Part shown: positions 1-7,801 of the stretch, one piece after another | Numbering within the stretch: position 1 is the first letter of the stretch | Layout: every line of letters begins with the position of its first letter | DNA from: Faecalibacillus intestinalis | Lineage (GTDB): Bacteria; Bacillota_I; Bacilli_A; Erysipelotrichales; Coprobacillaceae | DNA: 64,000 bases | Assembly (NCBI RefSeq): GCF_003024685.1 | Contig: NZ_PYLQ01000003.1 | Coordinates: forward strand, 62,001-126,000 | Direction of reading: 5' to 3' | Notes under the pieces: model-generated | What the model saw: the letters and a program-made list of their open reading frames with translations, nothing else | What the model was told of the DNA's origin: nothing | The model's database searches: none | Program-made: the position numbers and the translations under genes

Positions 1-756
1 ATGGGTGCTATTACTAATATTTATGCTTATGAAAATAGTCCAGAAAATAATTTCTTTGCTACTAAAGGATATAATTTATTAAATGGTTTCTTAGTTGATA
101 CATTTGCTCAAGGTAAATATCCTGATTATTGGAATGCTTATCTTGAAAACAGAGGATGGATGCCTACTTTTGAAGAAGGTGACGAAGAATTATTAAAATA
201 CACTGTTGATTATATTGCTTTCTCTTATTATCGTTCAAACACTGTTAAAACAGGTGAATTTGATTATGAAAGACCAGCTCATGAATGTGTAAATGAAAAA
301 CAAATTAAAAATCCTCATTGTGAAGCAAATGAATGGGATTGGGAAATCGATCCAGTTGGATTTAGATGGACATTAAATGATTTACATCATAGAACAGGTC
401 TTCCAGTATTCGTTCTTGAAAATGGTATTGGTTGGCGTGAAGATATGAGTCAAGAAGAAGTAGATCAAATGTTAGCTGAAGGTCGTACAATTGAAGATGA
501 TTATCGTATTAATTATCATAGAGATCATATCAAAGAAATGGAAAATGCAATCTTTGAAGATGGTGTTGATTGTTTAGGATATATTACTTGGGGACCAATT
601 GATATTCTAGCAAGTATGTGTAATATGGATAAACGTTATGGATTTGTTTATGTAAATAGAACAAATAAAGATTTAAGAGATATGAAACGTATTCCTAAAA
701 AATCATATCAATGGATCAAAAAAGCATTCGAATCAAACGGTGCTGATTTAGATTAA
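1..756 (+). CDS. GH1 family 6-phospho-beta-glucosidase, C-terminal part
   Basis: This is the C-terminal half of a glycoside hydrolase family 1 enzyme, which cleaves phosphorylated beta-glucosides brought in by PTS transporters. The reading frame is already open at base 1, so the true start lies outside the window and the ATG there need not be a start. The nucleophile motif LENG is visible with Glu at residue 140 of the visible part. The stretch before it (YTVDYIAFSYYRS) and the late WGPIDILA...KRYGFVYV are typical of the 6-phospho branch. About 250 residues are present of a family norm near 470. A strong hairpin terminator follows. The exact substrate cannot be told. Confidence 0.9.
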   Translation: MGAITNIYAYENSPENNFFATKGYNLLNGFLVDTFAQGKYPDYWNAYLENRGWMPTFEEGDEELLKYTVDYIAFSYYRSNTVKTGEFDYERPAHECVNEKQIKNPHCEANEWDWEIDPVGFRWTLNDLHHRTGLPVFVLENGIGWREDMSQEEVDQMLAEGRTIEDDYRINYHRDHIKEMENAIFEDGVDCLGYITWGPIDILASMCNMDKRYGFVYVNRTNKDLRDMKRIPKKSYQWIKKAFESNGADLD

Positions 757-768
757 TAATATGTATTT

Positions 769-808
769 AGCCTGTTGACAAAATAATTTGTTGACAGGCT
801 TTTATTAT
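769..808 (+). terminator. Rho-independent terminator after GH1 gene
   Basis: Arms AGCCTGT (769-775) and ACAGGCT (794-800) are extended inward by ACAAA/TTTGT, and the hairpin is followed by TTTATT. Confidence 0.85.
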
Positions 809-901
809 ATAAGAAACAATTATTCATTGGACTATCCGTCCATTGAAAGAAGGAAAAAGGAAAGATAAAATAATAAAAAAAGAAATATTTGTGAATTAAA
901 T

Positions 902-945
902 TTGAGACAAAACTGAGACAAATACGAAACAAATTCGAGACGAAA
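902..945 (+). repeat. Four degenerate 11-bp tandem repeats
   Basis: Four consecutive units of 11 bp (ttgagacaaaa, ctgagacaaat, acgaaacaaat, tcgagacgaaa) lie in the 271-bp gap before the Rpn-type gene. Nothing else was recognised in that gap apart from the terminator and a short TTGGAC/GTCCA dyad near 827-842. Confidence 0.6.
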
Positions 946-1027
946 TAGAGAAGGACATATGATACAATTTATTTGTAACCAATCTAGATAAGTTACCTCA
1001 AATAAAAAAGAAAGTAGGTAATAATAA

Positions 1028-1944
1028 TTGATCCTAACAAATAACTTAACACCCGATAGTGCCTGTCGTTCCTTCTTCAGTAATGATACCTATTTTACTT
1101 CTTTTTCTAATGCCATCTTGTTTGATGGCAAACAGGTCATTCATCCTGAAAGACTTGTTCGTTATGAAAATAATATGTCACTTATTATCGATGATACAAA
1201 GAGTGCAGAAGATAAAAAAAGAAGAAGGGACATTGTCGTAAAAACAGATGTTGATGGTGTCTGTTGTCTCTTCAGTATTGAACATCAAAGTACGATCGAT
1301 AAGAATATGGTGATACGATGTGGCAACTATGAAATGTTGGAGTATTTAAAACAGTTAAAAAACAAAAAGCTTAAAAGATTAGTTCCTCAAGTTATGATTG
1401 TTTTTATACAGGAGATAAAAAATAGAATACCCCTTTAGAATTAAATGATTACTTTGATATACCAGAAGAATTAAAAGAATATGTTAATGATTGGAAAATC
1501 AAAGTTGTCGATGTCAAAGAAATAGATGCCAGTAAGATCAAAGATGAACAAACAAGATATTTTATAGAAGCTATCCAAGAAATGTATAAAGGAAACTATG
1601 AAGGATTACATCGAAGAATAAAGATGAATAGAGATAACTTTATTTATGCAGCCATCATTACAGGAAGTTTAGATTTAATTAGAGACTTACCAGAAGGAGA
1701 TGAAATCGATATGTGTGAAGGAATGGAAAGAATGGCAGAAGAATTTAGAAATGAAGGTAGAAGTGAAGGAAAACTTGAAGAAAAGAGAAGTACACTAAAA
1801 GAACAATTAGAAATCAAACTAGGAACTATTTCAAATAATCTAGAATTACAACTAACCAATGCAACATTAGAAAAACTAAATATATTAACACGTAATATAT
1901 TTAATATTACAAATGAAGAAGATGTTTTAAAAATCATTAATTAA
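1028..1944 (+). pseudogene. Rpn family nuclease/putative transposase, frameshifted
   Basis: The product resembles the Rpn (recombination-promoting nuclease) PD-(D/E)XK family, often annotated as a nuclease-family transposase. The N-terminal part carries the family hallmarks: TPDSACRSFFSND near the start, then FDGKQVIHPE, RDIVVKT and IEHQS, the last two holding the catalytic Asp and Glu-x-Gln. This frame stops at 1436-1438. The rest, starting LNDYFDIPEEL and ending at 1944 with a charged Arg/Lys/Glu-rich tail, continues in another frame. One extra C in the CCCC run at 1430-1433 would restore a single frame, so a one-base deletion there is the likely lesion. The start is a TTG with a weak ribosome site, so the exact N-terminus is uncertain. 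Confidence 0.8.
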
Positions 1945-1994
1945 TAAGTTAATATATAAGTAAAAAAGCAAATCAAATAAAATGATTTGTTTAG

Positions 1995-2033
1995 ACTGTT
2001 GAAAAAAATAAAAAATCAACAGTTTTTTCTTTT
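1995..2033 (+). terminator. Rho-independent terminator after Rpn-type gene
   Basis: ACTGTTGA (1995-2002) pairs with TCAACAGT (2016-2023) and is followed by a T-rich run. Confidence 0.85.
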
Positions 2034-2064
2034 GTTAAGTTGAAATATATACTATTATATATAT

Positions 2065-2117
2065 GTCGTGGATGACTTCGTTCCAATTACGTAAAATTTG
2101 AAGCTCCACGGCTTTTT
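2065..2117 (+). ncRNA. Candidate small structured RNA ending in a terminator
   Basis: A 48-nt hairpin stands alone in the 358-bp gap between the Rpn-type gene and the nitroreductase. GTCGTGGA (2065-2072) pairs with TCCACGGC (2105-2112), and CTTC (2076-2079) pairs with GAAG (2100-2103). Five T follow directly. It lies after a separate terminator, so it is unlikely to serve the upstream gene. TTGAAA and TATATAT-like elements just upstream could drive it. No known RNA family was recognised. It could also be only a second terminator. The rest of the gap is AT-rich with a weak hairpin near 2189-2210 and no gene seen. Confidence 0.45.
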
Positions 2118-2302
2118 ATATAGAAATTAAACCAATAAAAAGTAAGAACATGATAAGAGGAGAGTTTGAAAGTAAGAAAAATTTTTAAAGTTATTTAGTA
2201 AACTTTTTTCTATAGAGAACATCAAGTATTTGATAATTTTTCTTTACCAAATGTACTCAAATATTTAATATATTTATTAGAAAATAAAAAAGGAGATATA
2301 TT

Positions 2303-2813
2303 ATGGAATTTAAAGATGTTATTCAAAACAGATATTCATGTAAAGATTTTTCTACACAACAAATAGAAAAAGAAAAATTAATGGAAATATTGGAAGCAGG
2401 AAGAGTTGCTCCAACGGCTAAAAACTTGCAAGAACAAAAAATCTATGTTGTTCAATCAAAAGAATATTTAGATAAAATAGATGCATGTACACCTTGTCGT
2501 TATCATGCACCTACTGTTTTAGTTGTAGCTTATGATAAAAACAATGTTTTTTGATTATCCAGGTAATGAAAGAAATTCAGGAATTGAAGATGCTACCATT
2601 GTAGCCACTCATTTAATGTTGGCTGCTTATAATGCAGGAATTGATAGTTGTTGGATCAATTTCTTTGATCCTCAAGAAATGAAAAAAGCTTTAGATTTAC
2701 CTGAAAATGAAGAAGTTGTTATGATGTTGGATTTAGGATATGGAAATCAAAAAGAACCACTTCCTAATCATCATTTAAAAAAAGAATTGGCTGAAACAGT
2801 TAAATACTTATAA
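2303..2813 (+). pseudogene. Nitroreductase family protein, frameshifted
   Basis: This is an FMN-dependent nitroreductase-type oxidoreductase of about 170 residues. The N-terminal half has the usual start (FKDVIQNRYSCKDF) and APTAKNLQEQ FMN-binding stretch. The second half (DYPGNERNSGIEDATIVATHLML, then DLGYGNQKEPLPNHH) continues in another frame. The first frame stops at 2552-2554 immediately after a run of six T at 2547-2552. Five T would give an unbroken protein, so a single T insertion is the lesion. A good ribosome site (AAAAAGGAGA) precedes the ATG. Substrate is unknown. Confidence 0.85.
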
Positions 2814-2820
2814 TTTTTAT

Positions 2821-2852
2821 AACAAAATAAGCTTTGCTTGTTTTGTTGTTTT
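2821..2852 (+). terminator. Rho-independent terminator
   Basis: AACAAAATAAGC (2821-2832) pairs with GCTTGTTTTGTT (2836-2847), followed by a T run. It closes the nitroreductase unit. Confidence 0.8.
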
Positions 2853-2883
2853 TTTGCTACAATATGGATAAGAGGTGAGTTCT

Positions 2884-3353
2884 ATGAAGTTGTTATTTAG
2901 ACAACAACCATCTTTTATTTTTCGCTTTTATGTAACAAATCAAAATAATGAATTGTTTTATATTATAAAAAGAAAAATGGCAATTATGTATCAACTTTAT
3001 ATATATGATGCTCATGAAAATATTGTTGCTAAGATTGAAGAAAATCCTAGATCAGCTGTTTTTTTATTTATAAAAATGAGGAATATATTAGTGCTGTAGA
3101 AAAAGAGTTTTCTTATTTTATTCCTTATTTTTTAGTGGATTATCGAAAATGGAATGTTGGTGGAGAATATGTTGAATATAATTATGAAGTAAAAGATGAA
3201 AATGATTATCTTATTGGAAGAATTGAAAAAAGATTATGAAATATTTTAGATACATATGATATTTCAGTTGATTTAAAGGAAGATATTTTAAATTTCGTCA
3301 TTTTAACAACTGTAATAGATATTGAAAAAGCAAGAAGAAATAGACATTATTAA
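2884..3353 (+). pseudogene. LURP-one-related family protein, degenerate copy
   Basis: This is a decayed paralogue of the intact gene that follows. Both start MKLLF and share the alternating beta-strand pattern of LURP-one-related (YxjI/tubby C-terminal-like) proteins, whose role in bacteria is poorly known. One lesion is in the T7 run at 3059-3065, where one more T would join the frames (then YKNEEYI...VEKEF, matching YENDEYI...ITKEF in the paralogue). A second lesion is an in-frame TGA at 3237-3239. The last visible residues are EKARRNRHY. The ATG at 2884 is chosen to match the paralogue, with AAGAGGTGA as the ribosome site. Confidence 0.75.
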
Positions 3354-3370
3354 AAATTGGAGGGAATCTT

Positions 3371-3844
3371 ATGAAACTATTATTTAAACAGCGTATTTTT
3401 TCATGGCTAGACAGTTATGATATATATGATGAAAAGGGGGAAACTGTCTATACAGTGAAAGGACAACTCAGTTTTGGACATAAACTTTTTATTTATAATA
3501 AGTATGGTGAACATCTTGGTACGATCAAAGAAGAAATATTAACGTTTTTACCACGTTTTGCTTTATATGAAAATGATGAATATATTGGTAAAATTACCAA
3601 AGAGTTTACTTTCTTTAAACCTAAATTTATTTTAGATTATAAAGATTGGCAAATAGAAGGAAATTTTTGGGAATGGGATTATCAGATCGTGGATTATTCA
3701 GGAAATATTATTGGTTTAATTAATAAAGAAATCTTTCATATGAGTGATACATATTCTTTAACAATAGAACATGACGAAGATGCTTTTTATGTTTTAATGA
3801 TTGTTCTTGCGATAGATGCTCAAAAATGTAGTCGAAATAAATGA
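3371..3844 (+). CDS. LURP-one-related family protein
   Basis: The 157-residue product has the repeating beta-strand pattern of the LURP-one-related/tubby C-terminal-like fold (for example DSYDIYDEKGETVYTVKGQ, then KLFIYNKYGEHLGTIKEE). Members of this family in Firmicutes are small cytoplasmic proteins of unclear function, with a possible link to phospholipid binding by fold only. There is no signal peptide. A strong ribosome site (TTGGAGGGAA) fits the ATG. It lies 17 bp after a broken paralogue, so the pair arose by duplication. The stop is TGA and overlaps the following terminator hairpin. Confidence 0.75.
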   Translation: MKLLFKQRIFSWLDSYDIYDEKGETVYTVKGQLSFGHKLFIYNKYGEHLGTIKEEILTFLPRFALYENDEYIGKITKEFTFFKPKFILDYKDWQIEGNFWEWDYQIVDYSGNIIGLINKEIFHMSDTYSLTIEHDEDAFYVLMIVLAIDAQKCSRNK

Positions 3845-3870
3845 TTGTAAGTCAATCATTTTATTTTCTT
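3839..3870 (+). terminator. Rho-independent terminator overlapping the stop codon
   Basis: AAATGATTG (3839-3847) pairs with CAATCATTT (3853-3861), followed by TATTTTCTT. Confidence 0.8.
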
Positions 3871-3890
3871 AAAAAATTAGCACTCTGTGC

Positions 3891-3919
3891 TTGACTATGC
3901 TAAAACAAAGTAATATACT
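3891..3919 (+). promoter_or_regulatory. SigA-type promoter of htpG
   Basis: TTGACT (3891-3896) and TATACT (3914-3919) are separated by 17 bp. The predicted start site falls at the left edge of the CIRCE element. Confidence 0.85.
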
Positions 3920-3923
3920 ATCT

Positions 3924-3950
3924 TTAGCATTTAAACGACAGGAGTGCTAA
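3924..3950 (+). promoter_or_regulatory. CIRCE operator (HrcA site) of htpG
   Basis: TTAGCATTT (3924-3932), nine bases, then GAGTGCTAA (3942-3950) matches the CIRCE layout TTAGCACTC-N9-GAGTGCTAA. The right half is perfect and overlaps the htpG ribosome site. The left half is imperfect in its last three bases. A second, perfect left half-site TTAGCACTC sits at 3877-3885, just upstream of the -35 box. HrcA repression relieved by heat or unfolded protein is the established role of this element. Confidence 0.85.
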
Positions 3951-3963
3951 AGGAGGATATATT

Positions 3964-5853
3964 ATGGCAGAAAAAAAACAATTTAAAGCAGAATCGAAAA
4001 GATTATTAGACTTAATGATTAATTCTATATATACACATAAGGAAATCTTTTTAAGAGAATTGATTTCTAATGCAAGTGATGCAACAGATAAACTTTATTA
4101 TAAAGCGTTAACAGAAAATATTTCTGAAATCAATAAAAGTGATCTTACAATTGATTTAGCTTTTGATAAAGAAAATAGAACATTGACTGTTACTGATCAT
4201 GGTATTGGAATGAATAAAGAAGAACTAGAAGAACATTTAGGTACGATTGCTAATAGCGGTTCTTTCAAATTTAAAAATGAAACTGAAAGTGATGATATTG
4301 ATATCATTGGGCAATTTGGAGTTGGTTTCTATTCAGCATTTATGGTAGCTAAAAAAGTTGAAGTTTCATCAAGAGCTTATGGTAGTGATCAAGGATATAC
4401 TTGGGTATCTGAAGCAAGTGATGGTTATGAAATCTTTGAAACAGATAACTTACCAACAGGAACAACAATTAAACTTTATTTAAAAGATAATACAGAAGAA
4501 GAAAATTATGATGATTATTTAGATCAATACCATATTGAATCTCTTGTTAAAAAATATTCTGATTATGTACATTATCCAATTAAAATGGATGTGACAACAT
4601 CTAAGAAAAAAGAAGATAGTGATGAATATGAAGATGTCGTTGAAAATAAAACATTAAATTCAATGGTTCCTTTATGGAAAAGAAATAAAAAAGATATTAA
4701 AGATGAAGAATATAATGAATTCTATAAAGATAAATTCAATGATTTCTCTGATCCAATGAAAGTTATTCATACATCAGTAGAAGGAAATGTTTCTTATGAT
4801 GCATTGTTATTTATTCCAAGTCAACCACCGATGAATTTCTATTCAAATGATTATGAAAAAGGTTTACAACTTTATAGTCGAGGTGTCTTTATCATGGATA
4901 AAGCAAGTGATTTAATTCCAGAACACTTTAGATTTGTTAAAGGGTTAGTTGATTCACAAGATTTATCATTAAATATTTCAAGAGAAATGTTACAACATGA
5001 CCGTCAATTAAAAGTCATCGCTGATCGTATTGAAAAGAAAATCCAAAGTGAACTTACAAATATGTTGAAAAAAGATCGTGAAACATATGAAAAATTCTTT
5101 AAAAACTTTGGGTTACAATTAAAATTTGGTATTTATCAAAGCTATGGAATGTTAAAAGATAAATTACAAGATTTACTTTTATTCTACTCTGGTAAAGAAG
5201 AAAAAATGATTACTTTAAAAGAATATGTTGAAAACATGAAAGAAGGACAAACAGAAATCTACTTTGCAAGTGGTGAAACAAAAGAAAAGATTTCTCATTT
5301 ACCTCAAGTAGAAGCTGTTAGAGATCGTGACTGTGATGTTTTATACATGATGGATAATGTTGATGAATTTATGATTCAAATGATGAGAGATTATGATTCT
5401 AAAGCTTTCAAAAACGTTGCTCAAGGTGATTTAAACTTAGATAGTGAAGAAGAAAAGAAAGAATTAGAAAAAATCAATGAAGATAATAAATCATTATTAG
5501 AATCATTAAAAGAATCTTTAAAAGATAAAGTAGTGGATGTTAAAGTATCAAATAGATTAAAATCTCATCCAGTATGTTTAGTATCTGATCAAGGTGTATC
5601 TTTTGAAATGGAAAAAGTATTAAATGCAATGCCTGATGGTCAAGATGTTAAAGCAGGTAGAATTCTTGAAATCAATCCAAATCATGATATTTTCAAGGCA
5701 ATTCAAAATGTTTATCAAAATAATGCAGATAAGATCAATGATTATGCTTCATTGTTATTCGATCAAGCATTATTGATTGAAGGATTATCTATTGAAGATC
5801 CAGTAGCTTTTTCAAATAAGATTTGTGAGCTTATGATTGAATTAAATAAGTAA
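3964..5853 (+). CDS. htpG: HSP90-family molecular chaperone HtpG
   Basis: HtpG is a cytoplasmic ATP-dependent dimeric chaperone. The 629-residue length is normal for bacterial HtpG. The N-terminal GHKL ATPase shows ELISNASDATDKL, DHGIGM and GQFGVGFYSAF. The middle domain has SREMLQ, whose Arg contacts ATP. The C-terminal dimerisation domain ends LMIELNK. The ATG follows AAAGGAGGATATATT. The CIRCE operator between the promoter and the start codon predicts control by HrcA, a common arrangement for groE and dnaK but less usual for htpG. It appears to be transcribed alone. Confidence 0.97.
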   Translation: MAEKKQFKAESKRLLDLMINSIYTHKEIFLRELISNASDATDKLYYKALTENISEINKSDLTIDLAFDKENRTLTVTDHGIGMNKEELEEHLGTIANSGSFKFKNETESDDIDIIGQFGVGFYSAFMVAKKVEVSSRAYGSDQGYTWVSEASDGYEIFETDNLPTGTTIKLYLKDNTEEENYDDYLDQYHIESLVKKYSDYVHYPIKMDVTTSKKKEDSDEYEDVVENKTLNSMVPLWKRNKKDIKDEEYNEFYKDKFNDFSDPMKVIHTSVEGNVSYDALLFIPSQPPMNFYSNDYEKGLQLYSRGVFIMDKASDLIPEHFRFVKGLVDSQDLSLNISREMLQHDRQLKVIADRIEKKIQSELTNMLKKDRETYEKFFKNFGLQLKFGIYQSYGMLKDKLQDLLLFYSGKEEKMITLKEYVENMKEGQTEIYFASGETKEKISHLPQVEAVRDRDCDVLYMMDNVDEFMIQMMRDYDSKAFKNVAQGDLNLDSEEEKKELEKINEDNKSLLESLKESLKDKVVDVKVSNRLKSHPVCLVSDQGVSFEMEKVLNAMPDGQDVKAGRILEINPNHDIFKAIQNVYQNNADKINDYASLLFDQALLIEGLSIEDPVAFSNKICELMIELNK

Positions 5854-5880
5854 GGCTATCATTCGATAGTCTTTTCTTTT
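5854..5880 (+). terminator. Rho-independent terminator after htpG
   Basis: GGCTATC, ATTC loop and GATAGTC are followed by TTTTCTTTT. Confidence 0.8.
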
Positions 5881-5906
5881 ATAATAAAAGTAGGAGAGTG
5901 AAAATT

Positions 5907-6443
5907 ATGGAGTTACAAAATGTTTTACAACAAAGAAGAAGTATTCGTAAATATAAACAACAACCTGTGGAAAAAGAAAAAATTGAAGAAATGATTCAAG
6001 CAGCTATCTATTCAGAAAGTTGGAAAAATAGTCAAACACCACGATATCATGTTATTCAATCAAAAGAAATGTTGGAACAATTTAAGAAAAAATGTTTACC
6101 TGAATTTAATCAAAAAAATATAGCTGATGCGCCTGTTTTAATTGTGACAACATTTGTTAAAGATCGAGCAGGTTTTCAAAGAAACGGAAGTCCTGACAAC
6201 GAATTACAAAATGGTTGGGGTGTTTATGATTGTGGACTAGCTAATCAAAACTTAATTCTTAAAGCAACTGAACTTGGTTTAGGAACACTTGTTATGGGAA
6301 TCAGGGATGAAAGAGCGATCCGTGATCTTTTAGAAATACCTGTACAAGAAACAATTGTTTCTGTCATAGGTGTGGGTTATCCAGATATTGAACCAAGTAT
6401 GCCAAAAAGAAAAACAATAGAAGAAGTGAGTACGTTTTATTAA
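5907..6443 (+). CDS. Nitroreductase family protein
   Basis: This 178-residue FMN-dependent oxidoreductase has the family start (LQNVLQQRRSIRKYKQQPVE), a central segment WKNSQTPRYHV and a C-terminal VSVIGVGYPD. The ATG at 5907 is chosen because AGGAG at 5892-5896 is ten bases upstream. A GTG at 5898 lies too close to that site. The TAA stop overlaps the ATG of the next gene, so the two are probably translationally coupled. It is a relative of the frameshifted nitroreductase upstream but not a close copy. The substrate is unknown. Confidence 0.88.
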   Translation: MELQNVLQQRRSIRKYKQQPVEKEKIEEMIQAAIYSESWKNSQTPRYHVIQSKEMLEQFKKKCLPEFNQKNIADAPVLIVTTFVKDRAGFQRNGSPDNELQNGWGVYDCGLANQNLILKATELGLGTLVMGIRDERAIRDLLEIPVQETIVSVIGVGYPDIEPSMPKRKTIEEVSTFY

Positions 6444-6709
6444 TGAAGAAATTACTGTATAAAATTTGCAAACCACATCATAAATATAAAATCAATTTGG
6501 TTGATGTTTTATTGCTTATTGAACCGGTGGTGATGAATACGTCTTATTTTATGGTTGGAAGAATCTTTTTGCTTATAGCGTTAGTTCTTAACTATTTAGC
6601 ACACTATCTTTATCATGATGATTATAGCGAATTTGAAAGACGTGTCCTTATTTCAACAATGATTATTATTGCTTTACTTCTTATCTATCTTATTATTACA
6701 GGTAAATAA
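6443..6709 (+). CDS. Small membrane protein
   Basis: The 88-residue product has about two to three hydrophobic segments, one at residues 18-34, one at about 40-56 and one at the C-terminus (STMIIIALLLIYLIITG). I recognise no family. It overlaps the nitroreductase stop by one base (TAATG) and is followed at once by a terminator, so the two form a two-gene unit. Confidence 0.6.
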   Translation: MKKLLYKICKPHHKYKINLVDVLLLIEPVVMNTSYFMVGRIFLLIALVLNYLAHYLYHDDYSEFERRVLISTMIIIALLLIYLIITGK

Positions 6710-6735
6710 AAAATCCACTTTGGAGTGGATTTTTT
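6709..6735. terminator. Bidirectional terminator
   Basis: AAAATCCACTT and TGGAGTGGATTTTTT form a hairpin with A and T runs on both sides. It serves the nitroreductase unit on the plus strand and the membrane protein gene converging on the minus strand. Confidence 0.85.
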
Positions 6736-6737
6736 GT

Positions 6738-7742
6738 TTATTTATAAAACTCAATAATATTTTGATAATCATTTTTTAAACTGAAGTTTGCAGAAACAAA
6801 ATAGAAATGATTTTCTTTTTTATACAGTAAAGTATCATACGATGTATCAAGTTTAAAGAGATAAGTGTTTTTATCAATTTTAATAACAGGAACATCATCA
6901 TACGTTTTTAAATAACGTTTAAAGAAAGTGTTTGTTTTGTCAGTTGATTTAAAACAATAATCTTTACTATACATGAGATTACCTTGGTTGTTTTCTTCAA
7001 AATAAGAAGTAGATTCAACAATAAAACTTTTAGTATATTTGTAGTTTGGATATTTTTTTAAATTTGTTTCTTTATCAAATGTTTGCAATGTTAAAATATT
7101 TTGATTTAAAGGAATATCTTTTCTATCAGTAATATCTAAAATACATCCAAGTATAGCAACTACACAAGTAACTATAGTCATAGCGTAGAAGATATGTTTA
7201 ATAATCTTTCCAAAGCTTTTTTGACAGGCTAAAACAATTTTATAAAGGCAACGAATAAGAATTGTCGCAAAGAGAAGAAGAGGTAAGTAATGAATTAAAA
7301 TACTTCCATTTGTAAGAAATTCTTGAATTTGATTTTTTTGTAAAACAAGCTGTGCGACAAAAAAAGAAAAGAAAATCCATAAAACAAAATAAGTGGTTAC
7401 AGAGATTTTACGAGTACTTAAGTATTCATCAATTTCTTTTTGTCTTTCTTTAGGTAAAGCACGTTTATTATCTGTTGTAAAAATAATAAATTTTCCTATT
7501 TTACCATAATAATCAAACATTTGTTTTTCATATTCATTAATAAAATCATGTAATGCTTTTCTTTTAGGAGTTGCCGGTTTTTTGATTAGTAAACCTACAT
7601 GGAAGTAGTAGTGTTTCTCATTTTTTTCAAAACGGCTGATTTTACCTAAAGAAGTAGGATTGTAACCTTGTTTAGATAACTCATTTAAAGTATTTTCTAA
7701 TTGTTTATATTCAGTTATATCATAATCTAATAATTTATACAT
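6738..7742 (-). CDS. Membrane protein with DUF2812-like N-terminus
   Basis: The 334-residue protein starts with an alpha/beta segment (MYKLLDYDITEYKQLENTLNELSKQGY...GKISRFEK) resembling DUF2812 proteins, where a domain reading LEEMSRQGWELKK precedes membrane helices. Three hydrophobic segments lie at about residues 118-136, 150-170 and 185-205. A roughly 120-residue C-terminal part (about 210-334) is predicted outside the membrane. DUF2812 genes often sit beside PadR regulators, but none is seen here. It lies 54 bp downstream of a Na/Pi cotransporter gene but is separated from it by a terminator. Function is unknown. Confidence 0.55.
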   Translation of the reverse strand: MYKLLDYDITEYKQLENTLNELSKQGYNPTSLGKISRFEKNEKHYYFHVGLLIKKPATPKRKALHDFINEYEKQMFDYYGKIGKFIIFTTDNKRALPKERQKEIDEYLSTRKISVTTYFVLWIFFSFFVAQLVLQKNQIQEFLTNGSILIHYLPLLLFATILIRCLYKIVLACQKSFGKIIKHIFYAMTIVTCVVAILGCILDITDRKDIPLNQNILTLQTFDKETNLKKYPNYKYTKSFIVESTSYFEENNQGNLMYSKDYCFKSTDKTNTFFKRYLKTYDDVPVIKIDKNTYLFKLDTSYDTLLYKKENHFYFVSANFSLKNDYQNIIEFYK

Positions 7743-7770
7743 ATGTGACTCCTTTGACTGTTACATCATA

Positions 7771-7801
7771 ACAAAAATAGTCATGGAAATCCATGACTAT
7801 T
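7771..7801 (-). terminator. Terminator of the Na/Pi cotransporter gene
   Basis: AATAGTCATGG and CCATGACTATT form an 11-bp stem at 7776-7801. The A run at 7773-7777 gives the U tail on the minus strand. Confidence 0.85.
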
